A stretch of DNA of 64,000 nt from Pedococcus bigeumensis. Its GTDB lineage: Bacteria > Actinomycetota > Actinomycetes > Actinomycetales > Dermatophilaceae. This document shows positions 26,439-35,184 of this stretch, piece by piece. Below the pieces are notes generated by a model. It worked only from the letters and a program-made list of their open reading frames with translations. It did no database searches and was not told where the DNA came from. The translations under genes were made by a program, and so were the position numbers. The stretch covers positions 287,069-351,068 of the forward strand of contig NZ_RCZM01000006.1 in the NCBI RefSeq assembly GCF_006438965.1. Direction: 5' to 3'. Within the stretch, counting starts at the first letter, position 1. Each line of letters opens with the position of its first letter.

Positions 26439-27857
26439 GTGGACCTTCACGACTACTACCGGGTCGTGCGCAAGCGCTGGCGCGCCATTGCTGCCGTGAC
26501 CCTGCTGATGGTGGCGCTGGCCGCACTGCTCACCCTGTGGAGCCCCAAGACCTACCAGGCACGCACCCAGCTGTTCGTGTCCACGTCCGGTGGTCAGGAC
26601 TCGACCCAGCTGCTGCAGGGCAACACCTTCACCCAGCAGCGCGTGAAGTCCTACTCCGACCTCATCACCACACCAAAGGTGCTCGACCCGGTCATCAAGG
26701 ACCTCGGCCTGACCGACAACGCCGACGAGCTGGGCGCCCGCATCACGGCCAGCGTGCCGCTCGACACCGTCCTGATCGACGTCCTGGTCTCCGACCACGA
26801 CCCGGAGCAGGCGGCGCGCATCGCCAGCGCCGTGGGCAAGCAGTTCTCGACGAGCATCCTGGACCTCGAGCGGGTGTCCGACGACTCGGTCAGCCCGGTC
26901 AAGGTCTCGGTCGTCCGACCGCCGTCGGTACCCGAAGGCCCGATCAGCCCGAACCCGGTGCGCAACATCGGCCTCGGGATCGTCCTCGGACTCCTTGTCG
27001 GGCTCGGTGTCGCCCTGCTGCGCGACACGTTCGACACGTCCATCAAGAGCGAGCGTGACGTCAAGGAAGCGGTCGACGCGACGATCATCGGCGGGATCAC
27101 CTACGACCCGGAGGGCCCGAAGAACCCGCTCATCGTCCAGTCCGACCCGCACGGCCCCCGGGCCGAGGCGTTCCGGGCGCTGCGCACGAACCTGCAGTTC
27201 GTCGACGCCGCCAACCACCCACGTTCCATCGTGTTCACCTCATCGCTCCCCAGCGAGGGCAAGACCACGACGACGGCCAACCTCGCGATCAGCATGGCCG
27301 CGGCCGGGGCGCGGGTCTGCGTCATCGAGGCCGACCTGCGTCGTCCCCGCCTGCTGCGCTACATGGGCATGGAGGGCTCCGTGGGCCTGACCAACGTACT
27401 CATCGGCCAGGCCGAGCTGATCGACGTGCTCCAGCCGTTCGGCGACACCGGGATCATGGTGCTCGGCGCGGGCCAGATCCCGCCCAACCCGAGCGAGCTC
27501 CTCGGCTCGGAGACGATGTCGCGGACCATCCGTCAGCTCGAGGAGATGTTCGACTACGTCATCATCGACGCCCCGCCCGTGCTGCCCGTGACCGACGCCA
27601 CCGTCCTGAGCACGATCACCGGCGGAGTGGTGCTGGTGGTCGGCTGCGGTGTCGTCAACAAGGAGCAGCTGAGCCGGGCGCTCATGTCCGTCAAGGCGGT
27701 CAACGGCAACGTCCTGGGCCTGGTGGTCAACCGGATCCCCACGCGTGGAGCGAACGCCGAGAACTACTACTACTCCGAGGGCTACGCGCCGATCACGCCT
27801 GCGCGCAGCCGCAAGGAGCGAGCGCGCGAGCGCAACGCCCAGTCCGCCAAGGTCTGA
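26439..27857 (+). CDS. Wzz-type polysaccharide co-polymerase fused to bacterial tyrosine kinase
   Basis: 472 residues. Residues 1-200 form a Wzz/YveK domain with membrane helices at about 18-38 and 178-198. Residues 235-450 form a BY-kinase: Walker A SSLPSEGKTTTTANLA, Walker A' VIEADLRRPRL, Walker B YVIIDAPPVLPVTDA. The Tyr cluster NAENYYYSEGY near the C-terminus is the autophosphorylation site. It should control chain length and export of an exopolysaccharide. GTG 26439 is preceded by GCAGGA. No other capsule genes adjoin, but a LytR-CpsA-Psr protein and an LMW phosphatase lie within 5 kb. Confidence 0.92.
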   Translation: MDLHDYYRVVRKRWRAIAAVTLLMVALAALLTLWSPKTYQARTQLFVSTSGGQDSTQLLQGNTFTQQRVKSYSDLITTPKVLDPVIKDLGLTDNADELGARITASVPLDTVLIDVLVSDHDPEQAARIASAVGKQFSTSILDLERVSDDSVSPVKVSVVRPPSVPEGPISPNPVRNIGLGIVLGLLVGLGVALLRDTFDTSIKSERDVKEAVDATIIGGITYDPEGPKNPLIVQSDPHGPRAEAFRALRTNLQFVDAANHPRSIVFTSSLPSEGKTTTTANLAISMAAAGARVCVIEADLRRPRLLRYMGMEGSVGLTNVLIGQAELIDVLQPFGDTGIMVLGAGQIPPNPSELLGSETMSRTIRQLEEMFDYVIIDAPPVLPVTDATVLSTITGGVVLVVGCGVVNKEQLSRALMSVKAVNGNVLGLVVNRIPTRGANAENYYYSEGYAPITPARSRKERARERNAQSAKV

Positions 27858-27870
27858 GCCCTCAACGGCC

Positions 27871-28992
27871 CTACGGTGCGACGACCTCGACCTGGCTGGC
27901 GCTGATGCCGGCCACGTCGAGGGTCTCGTCGACGGGGGTGTTGCGCTTGACCAGCGCGAGCCCGACCGGCCCGTCCTCGTAGTGCCTGGCCACCGAGGTG
28001 AGCTGGCCCACCTGTCGGTCCCCCGCCATGACGGGTGCGCCGCGCTCCGGCAGCGTGTGCCCGGACCCGTCGAGGTGCAGGAACACCAGCCGGCGTGGCG
28101 GCCGGCCGAGGTTGTGGACGCGGGCGACCGTCTCCTGGCCGCGGTAGCACCCCTTGTGCAGGTGCACCGCCGTCCGCAGCCAGTCGACCTCGTGCGCGAT
28201 GGTGCGGTGGTCGGTCTCGAAGCCGAGGCGCGGACGCCAGGCCGTGACCCGCAGCGCCTCGCTCGCCCAGCTGCCGGCGAGGTCGCGGTCCGCGACCGCC
28301 TCGGCCAGCGCCGGTCGCGGGACCAGGACCTCGCGCCACGCCCGACCGATGGCCGGGTGCCCATCGACCGGTCCGTATGCCGCGGTGTCGCCCACAAGGT
28401 CCGGCCAGGGATCGCGCCAGGACAGCGGTTCGCCGGGCTGGGACTCGAGAGCTGAGGGTTCGCCGAGGACGGCCCAGTCGGAGGTCACGTCGGACACCTC
28501 GACCCTGAGCATGAAGCGCATCGAGTCGAGCCAGGTGACCAGCGGGGCGGCCTGACCGGGTTCGGTGGTTATCCACGTGGTCTCGCCGTCATCGACGAGG
28601 TGCAGGTTGTGCTCGACGTGGCCCTTGGGCGTCAGCACCAGGGCTTCGCGCGACTGCCGCGGACCGAGCCCGGTGAGCTGCTGGCTGGTGATCGAGTGCA
28701 ACCACGAGAGCCGGTCCGGTCCGGTGACGGTGACGACCCCGCGGTGCGACTGGTCGACGACGGCCAGGCCTTCGGAGAGGAGGCGCTGCTCCCGCAGCGG
28801 GTCCCCGTAGTGGGCGGCGACGCCCGCGTCAGGGCCGTCCCCCTCGACGGCGCCGTGGTGGTCGAGCAGCACGGAACGAGCGGCCGATCCCGGCGCCGCC
28901 GGCATACCCGGCTCCGCGGCCCCCTCGGGGGTCGGCTCGGTGACCGGCTCGATGATGCTCGGCTCGGTCGTCGTCTCTAGCGCGTCGCGCAT
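27871..28992 (-). CDS. ygfZ: Folate-binding Fe-S cluster repair protein YgfZ
   Basis: 373 residues, aminomethyltransferase-like fold (GcvT relatives). The family motif KGCYRGQE(TVAR) with its Cys is present, and LSWLHSITSQQLTGL and VLTPKGHVEHNL occur in the N-terminal half. YgfZ supports iron-sulfur enzyme assembly with tetrahydrofolate. An extra acidic/Pro-rich N-terminal tail of about 40 residues precedes the domain. ATG 28992 lies inside the fur gene end (16-bp overlap), so both are on one transcript. Confidence 0.92.
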   Translation of the reverse strand: MRDALETTTEPSIIEPVTEPTPEGAAEPGMPAAPGSAARSVLLDHHGAVEGDGPDAGVAAHYGDPLREQRLLSEGLAVVDQSHRGVVTVTGPDRLSWLHSITSQQLTGLGPRQSREALVLTPKGHVEHNLHLVDDGETTWITTEPGQAAPLVTWLDSMRFMLRVEVSDVTSDWAVLGEPSALESQPGEPLSWRDPWPDLVGDTAAYGPVDGHPAIGRAWREVLVPRPALAEAVADRDLAGSWASEALRVTAWRPRLGFETDHRTIAHEVDWLRTAVHLHKGCYRGQETVARVHNLGRPPRRLVFLHLDGSGHTLPERGAPVMAGDRQVGQLTSVARHYEDGPVGLALVKRNTPVDETLDVAGISASQVEVVAP

Positions 28993-29393
28993 GTGCCGCA
29001 CTCTCCGTGGATCGCCATGTGTGTCACGTCAGCAACAAAGCCCGAACCGGCCAGAACATTCCCCGCGAAGCCCTCGGCGTACTCCTTGGGGCATTCCTGC
29101 ACGCGACCGCAGTTGCGGCACACGAGGTGGATGTGGTCGGCGTGGTCGGCGAGGTGGTAGCTCGGCGCCCGGTGGTCGAGGTGCGTGTGTCCCACGATCT
29201 GCAGGGACTCGAGGGCGTCCAGGGCCCGGTAGACCGTCGACGGGGCCAGCGCCGGACCACCGTCGCGCGCCACCTGGGCCACGACGTCCTCAGGCGTGGC
29301 GTGGCCCAGCCCGGCCACGGCGTCGAGCACTCGCTGGCGCTGCGGAGTCATCCGCCGCCCCTGGGCCCGCAACCGCTCGCCGACGTCCTGCAC
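28977..29393 (-). CDS. Fur/Zur-family metalloregulator
   Basis: 138 residues. Winged helix MTPQRQRVLDAVAGLGHAT with recognition region STVYRALDALE; metal residues in HLDHRAPSYHLADHADHIHLVC, and two CxxC-type pairs (CRNCG and CGTC) for structural zinc. Could be Fur or Zur; the short length and double CxxC fit Zur or Fur-A types equally. Linked with ygfZ, an iron-sulfur maintenance gene, which weakly favours iron. Confidence 0.9.
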   Translation of the reverse strand: MQDVGERLRAQGRRMTPQRQRVLDAVAGLGHATPEDVVAQVARDGGPALAPSTVYRALDALESLQIVGHTHLDHRAPSYHLADHADHIHLVCRNCGRVQECPKEYAEGFAGNVLAGSGFVADVTHMAIHGECGTCATR

Positions 29394-29437
29394 CCTCCCA
29401 CTCTACGGTTCGGTCACGACCACCCTTGGGTGATATC

Positions 29438-29443
29438 TACACT
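29438..29443 (+). promoter_or_regulatory. -10 element, probable leaderless transcript of the LCP gene
   Basis: TACACT fits TAnnnT and ends 6 bp before GTG 29450. A start of transcription at the usual distance would begin on that codon, giving a leaderless mRNA. The -35 is weak. No ribosome site is present before the start. Confidence 0.4.
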
Positions 29444-29449
29444 GTGCGA

Positions 29450-30472
29450 GTGCTCGACCAATTCGAAGAGACCGAGAATCCGCCCGCGAAGACGCCCCCG
29501 AAGCGCTCGCGCGTACGGCGGACGCTCGCCGTGCTCCTGGCCCTCGTGGTCCTGGTCGTGGTCGGTGGTGGGGCGGCATACCTGCTGTTCCTCAACAACA
29601 CCGTCAGCAAGAACGTGAAGCACCAGTCGCTGCTGCCGACCCCGGGGGTCAGCGGAGCGGAGCCCGCGCCGACGAAGAAGGCGGCGGCCAAGGAAGCCCA
29701 GAACATTCTGTTCATCGGTTCCGACGCCCGAGCCGGGCTGGCCGGTGCCCGCTCGGACGTCATCGTGCTCATGCACATCGCCGGGGACCGCAAGACGGTC
29801 ACCTTGGTGCACTTCCCACGCGACCTGTACGTCAGCGTGCCCGGACACGGCAAGGACAAGATCAACGCCGCCTTCGCCTACGGCGGTGCGCCCCTGCTGG
29901 TCCAGACCCTGCAGGACCTCGTGGGCGTTCCCGTCGACCACGTGGCGATCGTCGACTTCGAGGGCTTCCAGAACATGACCGACGCGGTGGGCGGGGTCAA
30001 CGTCTACGTCGAGGAGCCGAGCAGCAACAGCGGCTACACCTACAGCAAGGGCTACCAGCAGATGGGCGGCGCGGAGGCACTGGCCTTCGTCCGCGAGCGC
30101 AAGGACCTCAGTGAGGGCGACATCTCGCGCGGCCGCCGCCAGCAGGCCTTCATCAAGGCGCTGATGCTCAAGTCCCTCAGCAGGAGCGTGCTGACCAACC
30201 CGGTCACCCTGGCCAAGTTCGTGGACGCCGGCACGGCGAACCTCACCGTCGACGACGCGTTCACGGTGAGCAAGATGCGCAGCGAGGCTGCCTCGCTGCG
30301 CAGCCTGAGGGGCCGCGACATCGCGTTCGTGACCGCCCCGTTCACCGGGTTCGGCACCTCACCGGTCGGCGCGTCCATCGACATCGTCGACGAGCCGGGC
30401 ATGCGCACCCTCGGCGAGGCCCTGCAGAACGACGCGATGGGCACCTACCAGGACGTCACGCACACGCCATAG
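29450..30472 (+). CDS. LytR-CpsA-Psr family protein
   Basis: 340 residues. A short cytoplasmic tail, one membrane helix (VLLALVVLVVVGGGAAYLLF), then the LCP domain outside the membrane: LFIGSDARAGLAGARSDVIVL, VHFPRDLYVSVPGHGKDKINAAF, GGAEALAFVRERKDLSEGDISRGRRQQAF. The conserved Arg and Asp residues that hold the polyprenyl pyrophosphate are intact. These enzymes ligate polymers to peptidoglycan or arabinogalactan-like acceptors. GTG 29450 or 29444 are both possible starts. Diverges from fur. Confidence 0.92.
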   Translation: MLDQFEETENPPAKTPPKRSRVRRTLAVLLALVVLVVVGGGAAYLLFLNNTVSKNVKHQSLLPTPGVSGAEPAPTKKAAAKEAQNILFIGSDARAGLAGARSDVIVLMHIAGDRKTVTLVHFPRDLYVSVPGHGKDKINAAFAYGGAPLLVQTLQDLVGVPVDHVAIVDFEGFQNMTDAVGGVNVYVEEPSSNSGYTYSKGYQQMGGAEALAFVRERKDLSEGDISRGRRQQAFIKALMLKSLSRSVLTNPVTLAKFVDAGTANLTVDDAFTVSKMRSEAASLRSLRGRDIAFVTAPFTGFGTSPVGASIDIVDEPGMRTLGEALQNDAMGTYQDVTHTP

Positions 30473-30486
30473 CGGGATCGACCCGG

Positions 30487-31413
30487 TCAGGCCTTCTTCC
30501 AGGTCGCGAGGTTGCCACCGGCGAGGTAGACGGTCTCACCGACACCGAGCCAGCCACCGCCGGCGGTCACCGACAGGGCGACCGTCCCCGGATCGACCTT
30601 GGCCACGTCTGCGGCTGCGCAGCCGACGGCCTTGGTGGGCTTGGCGGCGTCCACCACGGCGAGGCCGTCGCAGGAGTCGGCGCCGGGGACCACGACGTAG
30701 GCGCGAGCCTTGGCGTTCAGCGCCAGCGCGAGGGCCCCCTCGACGGTGGCGGACGTCTCCCACTGGTCACCGGAGGTGCTCACCCGCAGTCGGCCGTCCG
30801 CGCACAGGGCTGCGGCTCCGGAGTCGATGACGGCCAGGTCGACGACCTGACCCGACCCGCACGGCTTGGCGGTACCCCCGGTGGGGATCCCCACCGACGT
30901 CGCAGCCCGCGGGTCGCGGAACCACGCGTCCTTGACGGCCACCGAGTCGCCGAAGTCGGCGTCGAGCGCACTTGCCTGGCGGATGGCCGGAACGCAGTCC
31001 GTCGCCGAGTCCGCCCCCACGGCGAACGCTGAACCGTCAGGTCGGACCCGGACACGGACGATGGTGTCGTAGGGTGCCGACCGCGGACCCCAGGTCTGGC
31101 CGCCGTTGCGGGTCAGCTCGAGCTTGGAACCGGCCGACTTGCAGCTGCCGACGGTGAAGCGGAACGCGGTGTCCTTGTCGAACGCCACCAGGCCCCGCGT
31201 CAACGGCACGACCTTCACGCTGAGCGTCACCGGACCTTCCGTGGTCTTGGTGGTCGTGGGCGACGACGTGGCGACGACACCGGGATCGATCGTGGCGCCG
31301 CCCTGGGTGACGGGGTGACGGGTGCTGGTGATGGCGAAACCGACCAGCAGCACATCGACCACGAGGAAGGCGGCCAGGCCGACCATCCCCGCGCGTTCGC
31401 CCAGGCGCGCCAT
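30487..31413 (-). CDS. Membrane-anchored exported protein with BNR-like repeats
   Basis: 308 residues. An N-terminal helix (MVGLAAFLVVDVLLVGFAI, about 10-28), a Thr-rich linker, then a beta-propeller-like region with a BNR/sialidase-type turn (LTRNGGQTWG) and repeated strands such as RLRVSTSGDQWE. Likely a periplasmic or surface propeller of unknown ligand. ATG 31413 overlaps the LMW phosphatase stop by 1 bp (TGATG), so it is co-translated with it. Confidence 0.72.
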   Translation of the reverse strand: MARLGERAGMVGLAAFLVVDVLLVGFAITSTRHPVTQGGATIDPGVVATSSPTTTKTTEGPVTLSVKVVPLTRGLVAFDKDTAFRFTVGSCKSAGSKLELTRNGGQTWGPRSAPYDTIVRVRVRPDGSAFAVGADSATDCVPAIRQASALDADFGDSVAVKDAWFRDPRAATSVGIPTGGTAKPCGSGQVVDLAVIDSGAAALCADGRLRVSTSGDQWETSATVEGALALALNAKARAYVVVPGADSCDGLAVVDAAKPTKAVGCAAADVAKVDPGTVALSVTAGGGWLGVGETVYLAGGNLATWKKA

Positions 31414-32000
31414 CACGGCCTCCCGAGGGCTCGGGCCACGGCGGGCAGCGAGGCCATGATCTGGGTGGTCATGTCCTCGAACACCTGCGCCGGCCGGCGA
31501 TAGGGGTCGACGATGTCGGCCGCAGCATCGGTGAGCGGCGCCCGTAGGCCACGCTGGCCGGCAGCCAGCGTGACCACCCGCGCGATGTGCTCCCGGGCCG
31601 AGTCGGACGCGACGTGGACCTGTGCGTCGGCCAGTCCGGACACCAGGTCGGCGAACTCGCGGAACGCGAAGACATAGCGCAGTGCCTTGGGGTGCAGCAT
31701 CGCCACCTTGCCGCGGTGGGCTCGGGTGGCCGTGAGCACGATGTCGGCCTCAGCGACCAGCGCCGGGGTGAGGTCACGCGCGACGAAGCCGTCCGCGGCA
31801 TACCCCTTGGACTCCAGGAGCACGCGCGCCTGGTCCTCCATGGGGTGTCCCGCCATGGCTCCGGTGCCGCCGCTGGACACCTCGACGGCGCCGGGGCCCC
31901 ACGAGCTGTCCAGCTCGGTCTGGAGGGCGCGCTCGAGGAACGGGGAACGACAGATGTTGCCGGTGCAGACGGTGAGGACCCGCGCGGGGTTCGATGACAT
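31413..32000 (-). CDS. Low-molecular-weight protein-tyrosine phosphatase
   Basis: 195 residues, somewhat longer than the 150-160 of the basic family. The P-loop CTGNICRS is at residues 12-19 and the general acid Asp in DIVDPYRR near 170. Might dephosphorylate the BY-kinase at 26439-27857 as Wzb does Wzc, though they are not in one operon. Co-translated with the propeller-like exported protein. Confidence 0.9.
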   Translation of the reverse strand: MSSNPARVLTVCTGNICRSPFLERALQTELDSSWGPGAVEVSSGGTGAMAGHPMEDQARVLLESKGYAADGFVARDLTPALVAEADIVLTATRAHRGKVAMLHPKALRYVFAFREFADLVSGLADAQVHVASDSAREHIARVVTLAAGQRGLRAPLTDAAADIVDPYRRPAQVFEDMTTQIMASLPAVARALGRP

Positions 32001-32009
32001 CCGGGAGCC

Positions 32010-32507
32010 TCAGCCGACGCGCTTGAGCTCGGCGGAGAGGTGGCTCTGCAGCGGTTGACCCATGGCAGCCATGTCCATCGCCCACATCAGGTTGGAGTTG
32101 ACCAGTCCGTAGAGCCGGGTGGCGGCGTTGTACTCCTTGGCGTGCGGGCTGCGCAGCACGCCGTCGGTGCGCAGCTCGATCTTGGCCGGCTCGGCTTTGC
32201 CGTAGTACAGCTCGACGATGCCGGTCGGGTGGGTGAGCAGAAACTCGACCTCGCCGTCCTCGAACGGACGCCAGAACCCGAGCTCGGTCGCGAGGGGGCG
32301 CACCTTCTCGCCGGCCTCGTTGAGCAGCCACGTGCGGCTGTGCCACTCGAGGAACGGGCGACCGTCGTGGGTGACCTCGATCTCCTGCCCGAAGTTGGCC
32401 GACTCGATGGTGGGGTAGCCGACGACACCGGCGCCCTCCCAGCGTCCGATCAGCCAGGCCAGGGGCGCCAGCGCGCGCGGGAGGTCTGGGTCGAGGGTGA
32501 ACTGCAT
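32010..32507 (-). CDS. Nitrobindin-type heme protein (FABP-like, peroxynitrite isomerase family)
   Basis: 165 residues. The GxWxGxG motif (GRWEGAG, residues 21-27) and the C-terminal heme-ligand His in LQSHLSAELKRVG (His156) define nitrobindins, beta-barrel ferric heme proteins that isomerise peroxynitrite to nitrate. The ATG overlaps the stop of a tiny upstream membrane gene (TGATG), suggesting coupled translation. Confidence 0.92.
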   Translation of the reverse strand: MQFTLDPDLPRALAPLAWLIGRWEGAGVVGYPTIESANFGQEIEVTHDGRPFLEWHSRTWLLNEAGEKVRPLATELGFWRPFEDGEVEFLLTHPTGIVELYYGKAEPAKIELRTDGVLRSPHAKEYNAATRLYGLVNSNLMWAMDMAAMGQPLQSHLSAELKRVG

Positions 32508-32605
32508 CAGCGGGGCGTCTTGACCAGGCGGTAGACGACGAAGCCCGCGAACCAGGTGATCACCACGGCCGTGAGCGCGAGGAGGGAGATGTAGAACGTG
32601 TGCAC
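32507..32605 (-). CDS. 32-residue single-pass membrane peptide preceding nitrobindin
   Basis: GTG start at 32605, then VHTFYISLLALTAVV and ITWFAGFVVYRLVKTPR, stop TGA at 32507-32509. One hydrophobic helix of about 22 residues with a basic C-terminus (R, K, R). The stop overlaps the nitrobindin ATG, the arrangement of a genuine coupled gene. Purely non-coding DNA would rarely give a clean membrane helix in this frame. No known family; function may be to anchor or assist its partner. Below usual gene-finder size limits. Confidence 0.6.
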   Translation of the reverse strand: MHTFYISLLALTAVVITWFAGFVVYRLVKTPR

Positions 32606-32629
32606 GCGCCAGATCGTAGCCTGTGGACC

Positions 32630-32998
32630 ATGACAGACCCGCGCACGCTCGTCATCAAGGTCACCTGTGGCGTCGAGTCACTCGAACGGCTCAACCAGGC
32701 GTTCACCGTCGCTGCGACTGCGGTGGCCAGCGGAGTGGAAGTGAGCCTGTGGCTCACGGGGGACGCCTCGTGGATGGCGGTACCGGGTCGGGCGGAGGCC
32801 GTCGAGCTGGCGCACGCGGCTGCGCTGGCCGACCTGCGCGACGCAGTCGTAGCCTCCGGGACGGTCACCGTCTGCGGTCAGTGCGCGGCTCGACGTGAAC
32901 TCAGTGCGGCCGATCTGGTGCCCGGCGTCGTGATCCGTGGCGCAGCGGCCTTCGTCGAGGAGGTCATCGCCCCGGGCGCCCAGGCCCTCGTCTACTGA
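32630..32998 (+). CDS. DsrE-family sulfur-relay-like protein
   Basis: 122 residues, Rossmann-like DsrE/F fold. Starts TLVIKVTCGVESLERLNQAF; VSLWLTGDASWM and TVTVCGQCAARREL follow, with two Cys (CGQC) that could carry persulfide. Small cytoplasmic sulfur-carrier or regulator, exact role unknown. ATG 32630 divergent from the small membrane peptide gene, 24 bp apart, so their promoters interlock. Confidence 0.85.
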   Translation: MTDPRTLVIKVTCGVESLERLNQAFTVAATAVASGVEVSLWLTGDASWMAVPGRAEAVELAHAAALADLRDAVVASGTVTVCGQCAARRELSAADLVPGVVIRGAAAFVEEVIAPGAQALVY

Positions 32999-33142
32999 CG
33001 ACCGGCCGCCGAGCGGGACAGCGGTGCCGGTATGCCGCGTGGCTGGCTCCTCCCCCTTCTGGCCACCCAGCGCGCATCCGAGCCGCTCAGCTGGTCAGCC
33101 ATCCGGCCCCCTTGGCCAGAAGTGCCGGGCGGTCGGGGCAGG

Positions 33143-34012
33143 TCAGGTCGCGAACCAGGGCGACGTCACGACGACGTAGGCCACCACGCCGACGAGAAGT
33201 GACGACGCCGCGGCCACGGCGAGCTGCGCCCGGGGCATCGCCGTCGCGGGCAACGGTGCCAGCACCCGGCGAGCCGCGTGCGAGATGGCGGCGGCAAGGA
33301 GGCCGAGGAGGGCTGCCGAGCCGGTCATCGGGTCGCCCGCCAGTAGGGAGACGACGACCGCAGCCCCTCCGCCGAGGACCATGGCGATGAACAGGGCCCA
33401 CTTCCGCAGGCGGCGGATCGAGACACAGGGGTCGGCCAGGGCGCCGATGCCCAGGCCAGCCATCGTCGCCGCGAGGGCGTGCTCGCCGGCCAGCACGTGC
33501 GGGATCGGCGCCAGCGCGATGCCCGCGGAGATGATCGCCAACCCCGATGTCGTGGCGGCCACGGACTCGGTCAGCCGCGGGCGACCGTCGCGACGCATCA
33601 GCTGGTGCAGGAAGGCGACGATGACCGAGACGGCCAGGGCGGCCGGCATCCACTGGAGGTAGGGGTCGCTGCGGGTGAGCAGGGCGGTCCCGGTCATCAG
33701 CAGGGTGCCGATCGCGAGGACCCCGCTGGTGCCCCTCGGGCTGGGCAGGCTGAGCAGCAGCGGCCATCCCCAGGCCAGCACCAGCCCGGCGAGCGCGACA
33801 GCCAGGGCGACGAACTGGGGGCTGGCGTAGCCGGTCAGCGCCACCAGGGCGGCAAAGGCCAGCGTCGCGGCGATCGACAGGGGTCGAGGCAGGAGGGCCC
33901 GCCGCGGCAGGGCCGGCTTCGCGGTCTGGGCGTGGGCTCGACGCTCGCGACGGGTGAGCGGGACGGCAGGGTTGTTGGGCGCCTGCTCGGGGACGTCGGA
34001 CACAAGGGGCAT
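33143..34012 (-). CDS. Polytopic membrane protein, function unknown
   Basis: 289 residues. A basic cytoplasmic tail (RRERRAHAQ) is followed by six to seven hydrophobic segments between about 45 and 285. No transport or enzyme motif seen. Lies 7 bp downstream of the MoaD-like gene in the same direction, so probably co-transcribed. Confidence 0.78.
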   Translation of the reverse strand: MPLVSDVPEQAPNNPAVPLTRRERRAHAQTAKPALPRRALLPRPLSIAATLAFAALVALTGYASPQFVALAVALAGLVLAWGWPLLLSLPSPRGTSGVLAIGTLLMTGTALLTRSDPYLQWMPAALAVSVIVAFLHQLMRRDGRPRLTESVAATTSGLAIISAGIALAPIPHVLAGEHALAATMAGLGIGALADPCVSIRRLRKWALFIAMVLGGGAAVVVSLLAGDPMTGSAALLGLLAAAISHAARRVLAPLPATAMPRAQLAVAAASSLLVGVVAYVVVTSPWFAT

Positions 34013-34019
34013 CCTCGCA

Positions 34020-34295
34020 TCACCCTCCGGCGAAGGGAGGCAGTACCTCGAGCACCGACCCCTCGGGTAGTGGCTGGTCGCGGTGCGTCGCCCGGCCGTC
34101 GAGGAGGAGGGTGCTGACGGCCGTCACCGGGGCGAGGTCGGGGTGCAGCGCGTCGACCGTCGCCACGGCGTCGGCAACCGTCGCGCAGCCACGGACGACG
34201 TCGGACTCCACGCCGGCCGCGGCTCTGGCGCCGGCCCAGTACCGCACCGTTGCGGTGCGCACGGTGACGGTCGCAGCATCGTTCTCACGCGGCAT
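34020..34295 (-). CDS. MoaD/ThiS-family sulfur-carrier protein
   Basis: 91 residues with a ubiquitin-like fold: [12 protein letters not shown] at the start, [10 protein letters not shown] mid-way, and the essential C-terminal Gly-Gly in LPPFAGG, which is adenylated and thiocarboxylated. Probably the small subunit of molybdopterin synthase. GAGAGGAG precedes the ATG; the start codon itself lies within a GTATGCCG word (GGT ATG CCG). Divergent from glnR. Confidence 0.88.
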   Translation of the reverse strand: MPRENDAATVTVRTATVRYWAGARAAAGVESDVVRGCATVADAVATVDALHPDLAPVTAVSTLLLDGRATHRDQPLPEGSVLEVLPPFAGG

Positions 34296-34378
34296 ACCCA
34301 CGCTCCTCTCGTGAGACAACGATCTCACCATGTGTGCAGAGGCGCTGCGGCGGCCCCGCAGCCGTATCCTTTCAAGGC

Positions 34379-35083
34379 ATGGCCCGTCTGTTGCTGCTGA
34401 CGAACGCCTTGGCGCCCAGCGCCGAGGTGCTGCCGGCACTGGGCCTGCTCACTCACCACGTGCGCATCATCCCCGCCGAACCGACCGCACTGGTCGACGC
34501 CCCGCCGTGTGACGCCGTCCTGCTCGACGCCCGGCGCGACCTCGCGGTGGCCCGGTCGCTGTGCCGCGTGCTGCGCGCCACGGGCATGTCGGTCCCCCTC
34601 ATCGCCATCCTCACCGAGGGCGGTCTGGCGGGAATCACCGCCGAGTGGGGCGTCGACGAGGTCCTGCTGGAGTCCGCCGGCCCGGCCGAGGTCGAGGCGC
34701 GGCTGCGGCTCGCGGCGGGGCGACTCCAGGACAACCAGGAGCCCGAGGACGTCCAGATCACCTCGGGCGAGGTCACGATCGACGAGGCGACCTACTCGGC
34801 ACGGGTTCGCGGGCGGCTGCTCGACCTGACCTACAAGGAGTTCGAGCTCCTGAAGTACCTCGCCCAGCACCCCGGGCGCGTGTTCAGCCGCGCCCAGCTG
34901 CTCCAGGAGGTCTGGGGCTACGACTACTACGGCGGCACGCGAACGGTGGACGTCCACGTCCGGCGGCTACGCGCCAAGCTCGGCTCCGAGCACGAGGTGC
35001 TCATCGGCACCGTGCGCAACGTGGGCTACCGCTTCGTCCCGGCTGAAGACGTCTCCGCCGAGGGTGTCCGAGCCGACCTCTGA
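34379..35083 (+). CDS. glnR: GlnR-type nitrogen regulator (OmpR-like, atypical receiver)
   Basis: 234 residues. The N-terminus [19 protein letters not shown] matches actinobacterial GlnR, a receiver lacking the usual phosphorylation pocket apart from Asp in [10 protein letters not shown]. The C-terminal winged helix is highly conserved: [49 protein letters not shown]. GlnR activates ammonium transport and glutamine synthetase genes under nitrogen limitation. A strong terminator follows. Confidence 0.93.
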   Translation: MARLLLLTNALAPSAEVLPALGLLTHHVRIIPAEPTALVDAPPCDAVLLDARRDLAVARSLCRVLRATGMSVPLIAILTEGGLAGITAEWGVDEVLLESAGPAEVEARLRLAAGRLQDNQEPEDVQITSGEVTIDEATYSARVRGRLLDLTYKEFELLKYLAQHPGRVFSRAQLLQEVWGYDYYGGTRTVDVHVRRLRAKLGSEHEVLIGTVRNVGYRFVPAEDVSAEGVRADL

Positions 35084-35129
35084 ATCGCGTTGCGCTCCAA
35101 CGCTCTGCAGAGCAACGGCAGAACCGACG

Positions 35130-35163
35130 AAGGCGCCCCTCCCGTTCCCGGGAGGGGCGCCTT
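35130..35163. terminator. Bidirectional terminator between glnR and 5'-nucleotidase
   Basis: A perfect 15-bp stem (AAGGCGCCCCTCCCG and its complement) with a 4-base loop, between convergent genes. A and T ends flank both sides, so it can serve either strand. Confidence 0.85.
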
Positions 35164-35184
35164 GTCACTGCCAGGTGTCGTGGA

